64,000 nucleotides of DNA, from assembly GCA_000169355.1 (NCBI GenBank), contig AAXX01000008.1, positions 21,330 through 85,329 on the forward strand, given 5' to 3'. The stretch comes from Flavobacteria bacterium BAL38 (GTDB taxonomy: Bacteria; Bacteroidota; Bacteroidia; Flavobacteriales; Flavobacteriaceae). Below the pieces are notes generated by a model. The model worked only from the letters and a program-made list of their open reading frames with translations, did no database searches and was not told the DNA's origin. Positions 33,471-42,438 of the stretch are shown piece by piece. Within the stretch, counting starts at the first letter, position 1; every line of letters begins with the position of its first letter. The position numbers and the translations under genes are program-made.

Positions 33471-33614
33471 ATGGCAAATTTATTATTACCACTTTATTCA
33501 TGGGGAAATGGGGCTTTTATTATGATTGCAATATTTGCAGTTGTAATTATTGGTTTAGTTGGCGCAGTAATGCTAATGATGAATAGTGATAAAAAGAAAA
33601 AAAACGACCAGTAA
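33471..33614 (+). CDS. 47-residue single-helix membrane protein
   Basis: ATG 33471 to TAA 33612-33614. MANLLLPLYSWGNGAFIM is followed by one long hydrophobic helix (IAIFAVVIIGLVGAVMLMMN) and a lysine-rich end (SDKKKKNDQ). The architecture is that of small inner-membrane proteins with the C-terminus inside. A promoter-like TAnnTTTG word (TATCTTTG, 33441-33448) lies about 22 bases upstream and a strong terminator starts at the end of the gene, which supports it as a real small gene. Confidence 0.6.
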   Translation: MANLLLPLYSWGNGAFIMIAIFAVVIIGLVGAVMLMMNSDKKKKNDQ

Positions 33615-33628
33615 TACTGGTCGTTTTT
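33600..33628. terminator. Bidirectional terminator
   Basis: AAAAACGACCAGTA (33600-33613) and TACTGGTCGTTTTT (33615-33628) form a perfect inverted repeat with A- and T-runs. It serves the small membrane protein gene and the oppositely oriented T9SS substrate gene. Confidence 0.85.
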
Positions 33629-33647
33629 AGTTTATTTATTAAAGAAA

Positions 33648-34397
33648 TTATTGTTTGATAAATTTCTTAGTAGTTTTTCCTTCTGAAGCTTCAATAGTTA
33701 TAAAGTATACTCCTGCATTCAAATCAGAAACATTAACTTGAGTTAAAACTCCTTGTTGGTTTTTAACCATTCTTCCATTAACATCTGTAATATATACAGT
33801 TTTAATTTCTAAACTATTTGAATTAGAAATGTTTAAAACATTAGTAGCAGGATTTGGGTAAATAAAGATAGAGTTTGAATTAAAGTCTGAAGAAGAAGCA
33901 GTAGTTTCTGTAACACCATTTAGTGTAATAGAAATATTACTCCAAGTTCCAGAATTTGTTGCGGGATTAGCATCTGCATAACCGTTACCTATAAAAATTG
34001 CATAATTAGGATTTGCTGTAAAATCAATAGGAGTTGCTAAAGTAATTGTTCCCGATACAATTGTCCCTATAGTAGCTGAACCACCATTAGCCCAAAATTG
34101 ACGATCAGGTGCTCCGAAATTACTATATCCACCTCCTTGAAATAATAAATTTGCTGTGCTCAAAACGTTACTATCTGTAACAGCAATTGTCAAATCATCA
34201 GCATAAGTATCTGCAAAAGAAGCATCTAGTGTTGCAGATATAGTAACACTGGTTAAAGTACCTTGTAATTCTCCTGCATCATAAAGTAAACCAAAAGTAG
34301 CACCATTAAAAGATATTGGGCCAGGTAAATTTAGATTTACTTGAGCAAACGCATTAACACCTACAAATGTTAATAATAAAAGTAATGTTTTTTTCAT
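33648..34397 (-). CDS. Secreted protein with type IX secretion sorting domain
   Basis: 249 residues. Signal peptide MKKTLLLLLTFVGVNAFAQ. A central beta-sandwich of about 150 residues (INGATFG-like FNGATFGLLYDAGELQGTLT to NISITLNGVTET) follows. The C-terminal ~75 residues form a type A T9SS sorting domain: IFIYPNPATNVLNISN, VYITDVNGRMVKNQ and the ending GVYFITIEASEGKTTKKF. It would be exported through the outer membrane and anchored or released. The ligand is unknown. Confidence 0.85.
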   Translation of the reverse strand: MKKTLLLLLTFVGVNAFAQVNLNLPGPISFNGATFGLLYDAGELQGTLTSVTISATLDASFADTYADDLTIAVTDSNVLSTANLLFQGGGYSNFGAPDRQFWANGGSATIGTIVSGTITLATPIDFTANPNYAIFIGNGYADANPATNSGTWSNISITLNGVTETTASSSDFNSNSIFIYPNPATNVLNISNSNSLEIKTVYITDVNGRMVKNQQGVLTQVNVSDLNAGVYFITIEASEGKTTKKFIKQ

Positions 34398-34603
34398 ATT
34401 TAAATTGGTTTTTATAATTGACCAAATTTAGCAATTAAATTTCATAAATAAATATTAAAATTTCATTTTTTTTTGAACTCAGAAGAAATTTTAACGTTTT
34501 ACTCTTTTGAAAATAAACTATTTAGCAATTTTTAACAAGAATTATTTAATTAAAATATTTAAAAAATAAGTACAAAATTCATTACTAAAATACATAGTAA
34601 TAA

Positions 34604-34641
34604 AAAAGCTATCCTAATTCAAACAAATTAGAATAGCTTTT
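34604..34641 (-). terminator. Terminator of the proline dehydrogenase gene
   Basis: AAAAGCTATCCTAATT (34604-34619) pairs with AATTAGAATAGCTTTT (34626-34641) with one G-T pair. It lies 27 bases after the gene's stop on the minus strand. Confidence 0.75.
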
Positions 34642-34667
34642 AGCTTTAAAAGTATACTATTAAAAAA

Positions 34668-35834
34668 TTACAACTTTCTACGTTCTTTTTCTTTCTTGAT
34701 TAGCGTTAACTCTCTACTTGTTTGTCCAGCTACTGAAGTATTTTCTTCAGCTCTTCTTATCAAGTAAGGCATAACATCTCTAACTGGTCCAAATGGCAAA
34801 TATTTAGCCACATTATAACCTACAGCAGCTAAATTAAAACTGATGTTATCACTCATTCCTAGTAATTGCCCGAAGAAAATGCGTTTATCATTTTTAGCAA
34901 TTCCTTTTTCTTCCATTAATTGCATCAATTTATACGAACTTTCCTCATTATGAGTTCCGGCAAAAACAGCCATAATATCTAAATGTTCCACCATGTATGA
35001 AACGGCAGCATCATAATTAATATCGGTAGCCTCTTTAGATTCGCAAATTGGCGATTTTTGCCCACGCTCTGCTGCTCTATCGTTTTCTTTTTCCATGTAA
35101 GCTCCACGAACTAATTTCATTCCGATGTAAAATCCTTCCGCTTTTGCTTGGTCGTGAATATTTTTTAAATAATCCAATCGATCCCAACGATACATTTGCA
35201 ATGTATTAAAAACAATCGCTTTTTGTTTGTTGTATTTGCGCATCATGTCGGTTACAATAGCATCTGCAGCGTCTTGCATCCAACTTTCCTCAGCGTCTAT
35301 TAACAATAAGACATCTTTTTCAAATGCCGTTTTACAAGCAATATCAAAACGTTCGATTACTCTGTTCCATTCCTTTTGTTCGTTTTCGGTTAAATAAGCC
35401 TTCTCTCCTACTTTTTCGTATAATGCTAACCGTCCAAAACCAGTTGGTTTAAATACTGCAAAAGGAATTGCATCTCGTTCTTTTGCAAATTCAATTGTTT
35501 TTAAAGTCATTGTTAAAGCAGCATCAAACTGCTTCTCTTCTTCTTTACCTTCTACCGAATAATCTAAAACCGAAGAAACTCCTTTTGTATACATTTTATC
35601 AACAACACGCAAACAATCTACTTCATTTACACCTCCACAAAAATGATCAAAAACTGTAGAACGAATTAATCCCTCAACTGGCAAATGAGCCTTTAAAGCA
35701 AAATTTGTAACAGCAGTACCTATTTTTACTAAAGGCTGACTATCAATTAATTTGAATAAAAAATAAGCTCTTTCTAATTCTGTATCACTTTTTAATGAAA
35801 AAGCGACTTCTGTATTGTCAAATATTTTGTTCAT
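34668..35834 (-). CDS. Proline dehydrogenase
   Basis: 388 residues from ATG 35834 (MNKIFDNTEVAFSLKSDTEL), preferred over an ATG eight codons earlier. The FAD-binding barrel has KLVRGAYMEKENDRA, LMEEKGIAKNDKRIFFGQLL, GMSDNISFN and the substrate-binding end YLIRRAEENTSVAGQT. It oxidises L-proline to pyrroline-5-carboxylate and passes electrons to quinone. The stand-alone form, separate from the P5C dehydrogenase, is normal for Bacteroidota. It is divergent from aroB. Confidence 0.9.
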   Translation of the reverse strand: MNKIFDNTEVAFSLKSDTELERAYFLFKLIDSQPLVKIGTAVTNFALKAHLPVEGLIRSTVFDHFCGGVNEVDCLRVVDKMYTKGVSSVLDYSVEGKEEEKQFDAALTMTLKTIEFAKERDAIPFAVFKPTGFGRLALYEKVGEKAYLTENEQKEWNRVIERFDIACKTAFEKDVLLLIDAEESWMQDAADAIVTDMMRKYNKQKAIVFNTLQMYRWDRLDYLKNIHDQAKAEGFYIGMKLVRGAYMEKENDRAAERGQKSPICESKEATDINYDAAVSYMVEHLDIMAVFAGTHNEESSYKLMQLMEEKGIAKNDKRIFFGQLLGMSDNISFNLAAVGYNVAKYLPFGPVRDVMPYLIRRAEENTSVAGQTSRELTLIKKEKERRKL

Positions 35835-35929
35835 GATGATTTTAATAAAAAGCGACACAAATATACAGTAGTTTTTACGAATTTTAAATAAAAAATGCCT
35901 TATTTTGCAATAATATTCAACCTTTTTTC

Positions 35930-36997
35930 ATGCAAACAATTCAAGCCAATAATTACAATGTTTACTTTGATACTTCAGGATATAACTTCTTAGCATCTAG
36001 TTTAGTTACTAGTAATTACTCAAAAATATTTATTTTAGTAGACGAATATACGTCGCAATTTTGTTTGCCTCATTTATTAAATAATTTGGCAACTGAAATA
36101 GAAATAGAAATTATCGAATTAGAAGCTGGTGAAATTCACAAGAATATTGGAACTTGTACAGAAGTATGGGCTGCTTTATCTGAATTAGGAGCCGACAGAA
36201 AAAGTATTGTTCTAAATTTAGGAGGAGGTGTTGTTTCGGATTTAGGCGGATTTGTGGCTTGTACTTTTAAAAGAGGAATCGATTTTATTAACATTCCTAC
36301 AACTTTGCTCGCTATGGTGGATGCCTCTATTGGTGGAAAAAACGGAGTTGATTTAGATAACTTAAAAAATCAAATTGGAATTATTCGCGAGCCAAAAGCA
36401 GTTATTATTGATACAGAATTTTTAACCACTTTACCACATAACGAAATGCGTTCTGGTTTAGCCGAAATGCTAAAACATGGATTAATTTACGACAAAAAAT
36501 ATTGGAATAAATTTAAAAACTTAAAAGACTTAAGTACAGATGATTTAAACGAATTAATTCATGAATCAATTCAAATAAAAAATACCATTGTTTGCGAAGA
36601 TTTAACTGAAAACGGAATCAGAAAATCATTAAATTTCGGTCACACTCTAGGACATGCTATTGAAAGTTATTTTTTAGAAAATGAAGAAAAAACAAACCTT
36701 CTTCATGGTGAAGCAATTGCCATAGGAATGATTTTAGAAAGCTACATTTCTAGAGAGAAAGAATTAATAACCAATGAAGAATATCAAGAAATCAAATATA
36801 TTATTAATGATATTTTTGAACGAGTAGAATTTAACAAATTGGACATAGATGAAATTATTAAACTTTTGATTTTTGATAAAAAAAATGAATTTGGTAAAGT
36901 GCAATTTGCACTCCTAGATGGAATAGGAAAAATAAAAATCAATCAAGAAACAAATAATGAATTGATTATCAAGGCTTTTAACGATTATTTCATCTGA
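35930..36997 (+). CDS. aroB: 3-dehydroquinate synthase
   Basis: 355 residues. The NAD-binding part has LNLGGGVVSDLGGFVACTF and FINIPTTLLAMVDASIGGKN. Metal and substrate residues are in EMLKHGLIYD, LNFGHTLGHAIESYF and LLHGEAIAIGMILES. It converts DAHP to 3-dehydroquinate, the second step of the shikimate pathway. No other shikimate gene is nearby. Confidence 0.95.
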   Translation: MQTIQANNYNVYFDTSGYNFLASSLVTSNYSKIFILVDEYTSQFCLPHLLNNLATEIEIEIIELEAGEIHKNIGTCTEVWAALSELGADRKSIVLNLGGGVVSDLGGFVACTFKRGIDFINIPTTLLAMVDASIGGKNGVDLDNLKNQIGIIREPKAVIIDTEFLTTLPHNEMRSGLAEMLKHGLIYDKKYWNKFKNLKDLSTDDLNELIHESIQIKNTIVCEDLTENGIRKSLNFGHTLGHAIESYFLENEEKTNLLHGEAIAIGMILESYISREKELITNEEYQEIKYIINDIFERVEFNKLDIDEIIKLLIFDKKNEFGKVQFALLDGIGKIKINQETNNELIIKAFNDYFI

Positions 36998-37040
36998 TTA
37001 TTTTTTTTTATTTTCTTTAAATAATAGCCATTTTATTTTC

Positions 37041-37048
37041 TAACTTTG
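37041..37048 (+). promoter_or_regulatory. -7 box before the arginine decarboxylase leader
   Basis: TAACTTTG, a consensus flavobacterial -7 box, lies only 6 bases before ATG 37054. The transcript would start close to that ATG and the decarboxylase would have a leader of about 235 bases. Confidence 0.6.
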
Positions 37049-37053
37049 CGTTC

Positions 37054-37233
37054 ATGAAAGAAAACTACAATTCGAATAATCACAATAAAAAATTTAATAA
37101 TAAAAGCAACGACTTATCTATTATTGAACTTTTATTTTTTTCTATTTTTTGCTTTCATATAATCGATTTATTTATGCTTTCGAAGACGTTTAGTGAAAAA
37201 CTTCCTATTCGATTTGCAAATATTAGAGTTTGA
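37054..37233 (+). CDS. Possible 59-codon leader ORF before arginine decarboxylase
   Basis: ATG 37054 to TGA 37231-37233, beginning MKENYNSNNHNKKFNNKSND with a hydrophobic middle (LSIIELLFFSIFCFHIIDLF) and a basic end. It starts at or within a few bases of the predicted transcription start and stops 54 bases before the decarboxylase ATG. I recognise no family. It could be a regulatory leader peptide sensing polyamine or arginine, or merely a chance frame in a 5' leader; the A+T-rich inverted words at 37233-37285 could form the downstream structure. Confidence 0.4.
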   Translation: MKENYNSNNHNKKFNNKSNDLSIIELLFFSIFCFHIIDLFMLSKTFSEKLPIRFANIRV

Positions 37234-37287
37234 AATTGAATTATTAAATCAAATTTTTAATTCAATAATTTAATTCAAATTTTCAAA

Positions 37288-38697
37288 ATGAACACTAAAT
37301 ATTCAGACTTAATAAATCAAACTTTTTATTTTCCTCAAGAAGAATTTACTTTAAACAAAGACGAATTACAATTTCATGGTATCGACTTAATGAAATTAGT
37401 AGAAGAATATGGTACTCCTTTAAAATTTACCTATTTACCTAAAATATCACAGAATATTAATAGAGCTAAAATGTGGTTTAGAAATTCAATGGAAAAACAT
37501 GGTTACGAAGCCAAATATTTCTATTGCTATTGTACTAAAAGTTCTCATTTTGAATTTATTTTGAATGAAGCATTAAAAAATAATATTCACATAGAAACAT
37601 CTTCTGCTTTTGACATCGATATTGTTGAAAATTTAATGGCGCAAGGAAAAATTAATAAAAATTCCTTTGTGGTTTGTAATGGCTTTAAAAGAGCTCAGTA
37701 TGTTACTAATATTGCACGTTTAATAAATAACGGACATAAGAATACTATTCCTGTAATTGATAATTTTGAAGAATTAGATTTATTACAAGAAGAAATTGAT
37801 GGTAAATTTAAAATTGGAATTCGAATTGCTGCTGAAGAAGAACCAAAATTTGAGTTTTATACTTCAAGATTAGGAATTGGATACAAAGATATTCTACCTT
37901 TTTACCGTAAGCAAATAGCTGATAATAAAAAAGTTGAGTTAAAAATGCTTCACTTTTTTATTAATGCAGGAATTAGAGACACAGCCTATTACTGGAACGA
38001 GTTATTAAAGTGTATGAAAGTATACATTGCTTTAAAAAAGGAATGTCCTTCATTAGATAGTTTAAATATTGGTGGTGGATTTCCAATTAAAAACTCATTA
38101 GCTTTTGATTACGATTACCAATACATGGTAGATGAAATTTTAAATCAAATTAAAATTGCTTGTGACGATGCTGAAGTAGAAGTTCCTCACATTTTTACAG
38201 AGTTTGGCTCATTTACAGTTGGTGAAGCTGGAGGTGCTTTATACCAAGTTCTTTATCAAAAGAAACAAAATGATAGAGAAAACTGGAACATGATTGATTC
38301 TTCTTTCATTACTACCCTACCAGATACTTGGGCTATAAATAAGCGTTTTGTAATGATGGCTGTAAATCGCTGGAATGATACTTACGAGCGTGTATTGCTT
38401 GGAGGTTTAACCTGTGATGGAGATGATTATTATAATTCAGAACAACACATGAATGCTGTTTATTTACCAAAATACAATAAAGAAAAACCATTGTATATTG
38501 GTTTTTTCAACACAGGAGCTTATCAAGAAACAATTGGAGGTTTTGGTGGATTAAGTCACTGCATTTTACCACAGCCAAAACATATTTTAATTGATAAAGA
38601 TAAAAACGGAATAATTGCTACAGAAGTTTTCGCTGAACAACAAAAAGCTGAAGATGTATTAGCTATTTTAGGATATAACAAAAACAAAGAACAATAA
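37288..38697 (+). CDS. Arginine decarboxylase (biosynthetic, PLP-dependent)
   Basis: 469 residues of the fold-III Orn/Lys/Arg/DAP decarboxylase 2 family, the alanine-racemase fold. The PLP-lysine strand is YFYCYCTKSSHFEFIL near residue 80, LNIGGGFPIKNSLAF holds the phosphate loop, and LGGLTCDGDDYYN is the C-terminal active-site CD pair. Biosynthetic arginine decarboxylases of Bacteroidota have this length and produce agmatine for polyamines. The next gene, 11 bases on, encodes a deoxyhypusine-synthase homologue, which fits a polyamine unit. Confidence 0.82.
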   Translation: MNTKYSDLINQTFYFPQEEFTLNKDELQFHGIDLMKLVEEYGTPLKFTYLPKISQNINRAKMWFRNSMEKHGYEAKYFYCYCTKSSHFEFILNEALKNNIHIETSSAFDIDIVENLMAQGKINKNSFVVCNGFKRAQYVTNIARLINNGHKNTIPVIDNFEELDLLQEEIDGKFKIGIRIAAEEEPKFEFYTSRLGIGYKDILPFYRKQIADNKKVELKMLHFFINAGIRDTAYYWNELLKCMKVYIALKKECPSLDSLNIGGGFPIKNSLAFDYDYQYMVDEILNQIKIACDDAEVEVPHIFTEFGSFTVGEAGGALYQVLYQKKQNDRENWNMIDSSFITTLPDTWAINKRFVMMAVNRWNDTYERVLLGGLTCDGDDYYNSEQHMNAVYLPKYNKEKPLYIGFFNTGAYQETIGGFGGLSHCILPQPKHILIDKDKNGIIATEVFAEQQKAEDVLAILGYNKNKEQ

Positions 38698-38708
38698 ATC
38701 AAAATAAG

Positions 38709-39683
38709 ATGAATAAAGGACCAGTTAGTCAGTTTATTGAAAAACATTATCTTCACTTTAACTCTGCCGCTTTAGTTGATGCTGCAAAAGGTTACGAAGA
38801 ACATTTATTAGACAACGGAAAGATGATGATTACTTTAGCAGGTGCCATGAGTACTGCTGAACTTGGTAAATCTTTAGCTGAAATGATTCGTCAAGATAAA
38901 GTACATATTATTTCATGTACTGGTGCAAATTTAGAAGAAGATATTATGAACCTTGTTGCTCATAATTCTTATAAAAGAGTTCCAAATTACAGAGATTTAA
39001 GTCCACAAGAAGAATGGGATTTGTTAGAAAATCACTATAACCGTGTAACTGACACTTGTATTCCAGAGGAAGAAGCTTTTAGAAGACTTCAGTCACACTT
39101 ATTTGACATATGGAATAATGCAGATTCAAAAGGAGAAAGATATTTTCCACATGAATTTATGTATCAAATGATTAATTCTGGTGTTTTAAAACAATATTAC
39201 GAAATTGATCCTGCTGATTCTTGGATGGTAGCTGCAGCAGAAAAAAACTTACCTATTGTTGTTCCAGGATGGGAAGATAGTACTATGGGAAATATTTTTT
39301 CATCGTATTGCATTAAAGGAGAATTCAAAGCTACTACAATGAAAAGTGGTATTGAATACATGATGTGGTTAGCAGATTGGTATCCTAAAAACTGTGCTGG
39401 AAAAGGAATTGGTTTCTTTCAAATTGGTGGAGGTATTGCAGGAGACTTTCCTATTTGTGTAGTTCCAATGCTTTATCAAGATATGGAAATGCATGATGTG
39501 CCTTTTTGGAGCTATTTTTGCCAGATTTCTGATTCAACAACAAGTTATGGTTCGTATTCTGGAGCAGTTCCAAACGAAAAAATTACTTGGGGTAAATTAG
39601 ATATTCATACTCCAAAATTCATCGTAGAGTCTGACGCTACGATAGTTGCGCCTTTAATGTTTGCTTACATTTTAGGATGGTAA
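38709..39683 (+). CDS. Deoxyhypusine-synthase-family protein
   Basis: 324 residues of the NAD-dependent deoxyhypusine synthase fold: MITLAGAMSTAELGKSLAEM, ISCTGANLEEDIMNLVAHNS, VVPGWEDSTMGNIF and IGFFQIGGGIAGDFPICVV. Bacteria lack eIF5A; homologues next to polyamine genes are thought to make homospermidine or related products by aminobutyl transfer. In eukaryotic enzymes the GGG motif is followed by a catalytic lysine (GGGVxKHH); here GGGIAGDF has no lysine at that place, so the mechanism or substrate must differ. It is probably co-transcribed with the decarboxylase. Confidence 0.8.
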   Translation: MNKGPVSQFIEKHYLHFNSAALVDAAKGYEEHLLDNGKMMITLAGAMSTAELGKSLAEMIRQDKVHIISCTGANLEEDIMNLVAHNSYKRVPNYRDLSPQEEWDLLENHYNRVTDTCIPEEEAFRRLQSHLFDIWNNADSKGERYFPHEFMYQMINSGVLKQYYEIDPADSWMVAAAEKNLPIVVPGWEDSTMGNIFSSYCIKGEFKATTMKSGIEYMMWLADWYPKNCAGKGIGFFQIGGGIAGDFPICVVPMLYQDMEMHDVPFWSYFCQISDSTTSYGSYSGAVPNEKITWGKLDIHTPKFIVESDATIVAPLMFAYILGW

Positions 39684-39769
39684 AAAAAATTAAAAAAAAA
39701 TTAATTTTGCTTGAAAATATAAGTTTAGGATAGTACATTTGACAAAAATACAAGATTAAAACCTACCCA

Positions 39770-40144
39770 ATGAAAAGAGTTATTGTTGATTACGCTAAAT
39801 TAACAAATGAAATCTTAACCTTATTAGTTGATAAATTTCCTGATGGTTATGATGATTCGGATATTATCCGTTTTAAGAATGCAAAAAACGAAACTGTTGA
39901 AGCTGTTGAAGTTCGTACAGAAGACACTATTTATTTAGTTAAAGTAAGTACAAAATTAGCTGACAGAATTGAAAATTACGATGAAGATGATATTATTGAA
40001 GATGATGTAGTGGTAGTAGACGACAAAATTGGTGCTCTAAAAGATTTAGATATAGAAGACGACGATGATGACGATGACGATATGTCTGACAATGCAGATA
40101 ATATAGAAGATTCTGAAGATGATTCTGACGAAGACGAAGAATAA
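39770..40144 (+). CDS. Small acidic protein with D/E-rich tail
   Basis: 124 residues. The folded part (1-~75) begins MKRVIVDYAKLTNEILTLLV and has a beta-rich stretch ETVEAVEVRTEDTIYLVKVS. The last 45 residues are almost only Asp and Glu (IEDDDDDDDDMSDNADNIED), so the calculated charge is very negative. I know this arrangement as a conserved hypothetical of flavobacteria but not its function; acidic tails can mimic DNA or bind basic proteins. A terminator follows at once. Confidence 0.7.
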   Translation: MKRVIVDYAKLTNEILTLLVDKFPDGYDDSDIIRFKNAKNETVEAVEVRTEDTIYLVKVSTKLADRIENYDEDDIIEDDVVVVDDKIGALKDLDIEDDDDDDDDMSDNADNIEDSEDDSDEDEE

Positions 40145-40181
40145 AAAAAAAGGATTCAATTAATTTTGAATCCTTTTTTTT
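40144..40181. terminator. Bidirectional terminator
   Basis: A-run plus GGATTCAA (40144-40159) and complement TTGAATCC plus T-run (40166-40181), 6-base loop. It serves the acidic protein gene and the facing DinB remnant. Confidence 0.85.
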
Positions 40182-40689
40182 ATAAATAACGTTCTAAAAT
40201 TATATTTTTATGATGTAATTCATGTCCAAGAATTATATAACCAATAGCTCTTACAGAAACACTAGCATTTGATGCAGTTCCTAAGAGTAATAAATCTATA
40301 TCTGTAAAACTAGCAAACAAACTAATTGTAGCTTCTCGTACAGTTTCGAATTCGGATAACAAACTTTCAAATTCACTATCGTTAGCATTAGCCATACCAA
40401 CATAATCATTTTCGTCAAAACCTGGTAAAGGTGTCGTATCACTTCTAGAAATCCTTAATGCTCTGTATGCAAATATTCGTTCCGCATCAATAAGATGCAA
40501 TATAATATCTTTTATAGTCCACTTTCCCTCCGCATATTTGTATTCCTGTTTAAAAACAGGAATTAATTTATAAAAATGTAATAGTTCTTCTTTTTATCTA
40601 ATTAACTCTTTATTTATATTATAACCCGGAACTAACTTTATATAATTTTCATAATAAGGCGAAAACTCATTGATTTCTAAATTCTTCAT
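40180..40689 (-). pseudogene. DinB-family protein interrupted by an in-frame TAA
   Basis: From ATG 40689 the frame reads MKNLEINEFSPYYENYIKL and so on for 31 codons, meets TAA at 40594-40596, and continues unbroken to the stop at 40180, 170 codons in all. The product is a DinB/YfiT-like metal-dependent four-helix protein: WTIKDIILHLIDAERIFAYR and GYIILGHELHHKNIILERYL carry the three metal histidines. The family usually has glutamine at the broken codon (E-L-I-R-Q-K), so CAA became TAA by one C-to-T change. Restart at the internal ATG 40500 would lose the first two helices. The original role was probably thiol-dependent transfer or hydrolysis in detoxification. Confidence 0.85.
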
Positions 40690-40733
40690 ATACTAATAGG
40701 TATAAAAAAAGCCTCCTAAGAGACTTTAATATT

Positions 40734-41213
40734 TTACATTTCTTTAAAAATGGTATGCATCAAACGCTTTTTATCATTGATGCTCTCTTCTAAAGAAATC
40801 ATAGTTTCAGTTCTGTAAACACCTTCGATGTCATCAATCATGAAGATTACTTCTTTAGCGTGTTTAGTGTCTTTAGCTCTAATTTTACAGAAAACATTAA
40901 ATTTTCCTGTAGTTACATGCGCAACTGTTACAAATGGAATTTGATTAATACGCTCTAAAACAAATTTAGTTTGAGATGTATTATGTAAAAAAACTCCAAC
41001 ATAAGCAATAAACGAATATCCTAATTTTTCATAATCTAAAGTTAATGACGATCCTTGAATAATACCAGCATCTTCCATTTTCTTTACTCTAACATGTACA
41101 GTTCCTGCAGAAATTAATAGTTTTTTTGCAATATCTGTAAAAGGAACTCTCGTGTTATCAATCAACATGTCCAAAATTTGATGATCTACTTCATCTAAAC
41201 GAAACTTACTCAT
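40734..41213 (-). CDS. Lrp/AsnC-family transcriptional regulator
   Basis: 159 residues. N-terminal winged helix (LDEVDHQILDMLIDNTRVPF, then ISAGTVHVRVKKMEDAGII) and C-terminal RAM ligand domain (ITGSSLTLDYEKLGYSFIAYV-like start and HVTTGKFNVFCKIRAKDTKH). It is a global or amino-acid-responsive regulator forming octamers. A TAAATTTG box in minus orientation (41263-41270) is placed as its promoter, just inside the end of the M14 gene intergenic region. Confidence 0.9.
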   Translation of the reverse strand: MSKFRLDEVDHQILDMLIDNTRVPFTDIAKKLLISAGTVHVRVKKMEDAGIIQGSSLTLDYEKLGYSFIAYVGVFLHNTSQTKFVLERINQIPFVTVAHVTTGKFNVFCKIRAKDTKHAKEVIFMIDDIEGVYRTETMISLEESINDKKRLMHTIFKEM

Positions 41214-41270
41214 AAGTGCTTATAATAATTGTTAAAATTTTATTTTTTTATCTATTTTTAAACAAATTTA

Positions 41271-42425
41271 TTAAATAATAATTAAACCATTGTCAAATTT
41301 TGTTAAATTATTAATAATAAAATCTGCATTTTCTCCTATAATTGGGAAATGCAAACAATTTGAGGAATATAAACCATTCTCACAATCGTATTCAATATGT
41401 CCTTTAAAATTTTGTAAATCATCTATTTTAGCGATTTTAGCAATAAATTTTAATTGACCATCATGCAATTCTTCATTATATTGAGCTGCAAAGTTAATTA
41501 TTTTTTCTTCACTATTTTCAATAATTTTGATATTTTTATAAATAAAATCATAAAAACATTTGTTATTTTGAGAAATATTCAAATAATTCGTCAATTCTTT
41601 ATCAACTATAACGTTTTCGTAATTTACTTCAAACGAACTTAAAAGTGCTATAAAAAGATAACTACGCACTAAATCTCTATCATAATCATTTTCATAATGT
41701 CCGGCCTCAAATAAAATAGTTGGTGTATTTTGAGTTGTAAAAAAATCTCCCGTACAATTTACATTATAACTATCATCAAATCTTCCTACTTGATTTGGAA
41801 GATAACTTTGCAAAACAGCATTCATTCTATTAATAACACAAATAGCTTTTAAGCGAGTTTCATTATATTTCCTAGCATCATTAAAAGCAGGTGATAAAAA
41901 CGAGACCGTAGCGGGCAATTTAAAGCCCTCAGTTCCAAAAATAGTTCTCTGATCATGTAGATTATAACAAAAGTCCGGTTGAAACTCGCTATAAACAGCA
42001 TATAATAGCTGCATTTCAGGCTGTGTTCTATCGAAAGCATCTCTATTTAAATCAATTTGATTAGCATTTTCGCGTGTATACAAAAAAGCACCATCAGGAT
42101 TTAACATAGGAATACATAATAAAGTATAATTATCTTTTATTTGTTTAGCAAAATCAGAATCCGAATTTAAAAAATTAAAAAAATCAAATAACCCTTTAGT
42201 AGTTGTAGATTCGTTACCATGCATCTGTGACCACATCAATATTTTAATCTTTCCAGTACCAATTTTTACTTGATGTATATTTCTACCTTGAACCGATTTC
42301 CCTATTTCAGTTATTTTAAAATCCAATTTCAATTTTTCTAAAAGAGGATGAATTATATCTAAATGAATATATTTTCCTTTTAATAAAGGCTCTTTAAATT
42401 GAGTTGCTAATTGTAAATAATCCAT
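41271..42425 (-). CDS. M14-family zinc carboxypeptidase
   Basis: 384 residues. The zinc ligands are HxxE in MWSQMHGNESTTTKGLFDFF and the later histidine in YNLHDQRTIFG; LNPDGAFLYTRENANQIDLN (with R-D following) is the substrate-binding N-R motif, and FEAGHYENDYDRD contains the catalytic glutamate. No signal peptide is seen. It resembles succinylglutamate-desuccinylase/AstE-like or murein-peptide amidase-like members. It is divergent from the XRE regulator, and the shared 301-bp gap is full of operator-like sites. Confidence 0.82.
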   Translation of the reverse strand: MDYLQLATQFKEPLLKGKYIHLDIIHPLLEKLKLDFKITEIGKSVQGRNIHQVKIGTGKIKILMWSQMHGNESTTTKGLFDFFNFLNSDSDFAKQIKDNYTLLCIPMLNPDGAFLYTRENANQIDLNRDAFDRTQPEMQLLYAVYSEFQPDFCYNLHDQRTIFGTEGFKLPATVSFLSPAFNDARKYNETRLKAICVINRMNAVLQSYLPNQVGRFDDSYNVNCTGDFFTTQNTPTILFEAGHYENDYDRDLVRSYLFIALLSSFEVNYENVIVDKELTNYLNISQNNKCFYDFIYKNIKIIENSEEKIINFAAQYNEELHDGQLKFIAKIAKIDDLQNFKGHIEYDCENGLYSSNCLHFPIIGENADFIINNLTKFDNGLIII

Positions 42426-42438
42426 GCTTTAAATTTGA

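Noticed and set aside
40060..40140. GAY-rich tandem-repeat-like stretch
   Set aside because: It is the codon repetition of the Asp/Glu tail of the acidic protein, not a DNA repeat.
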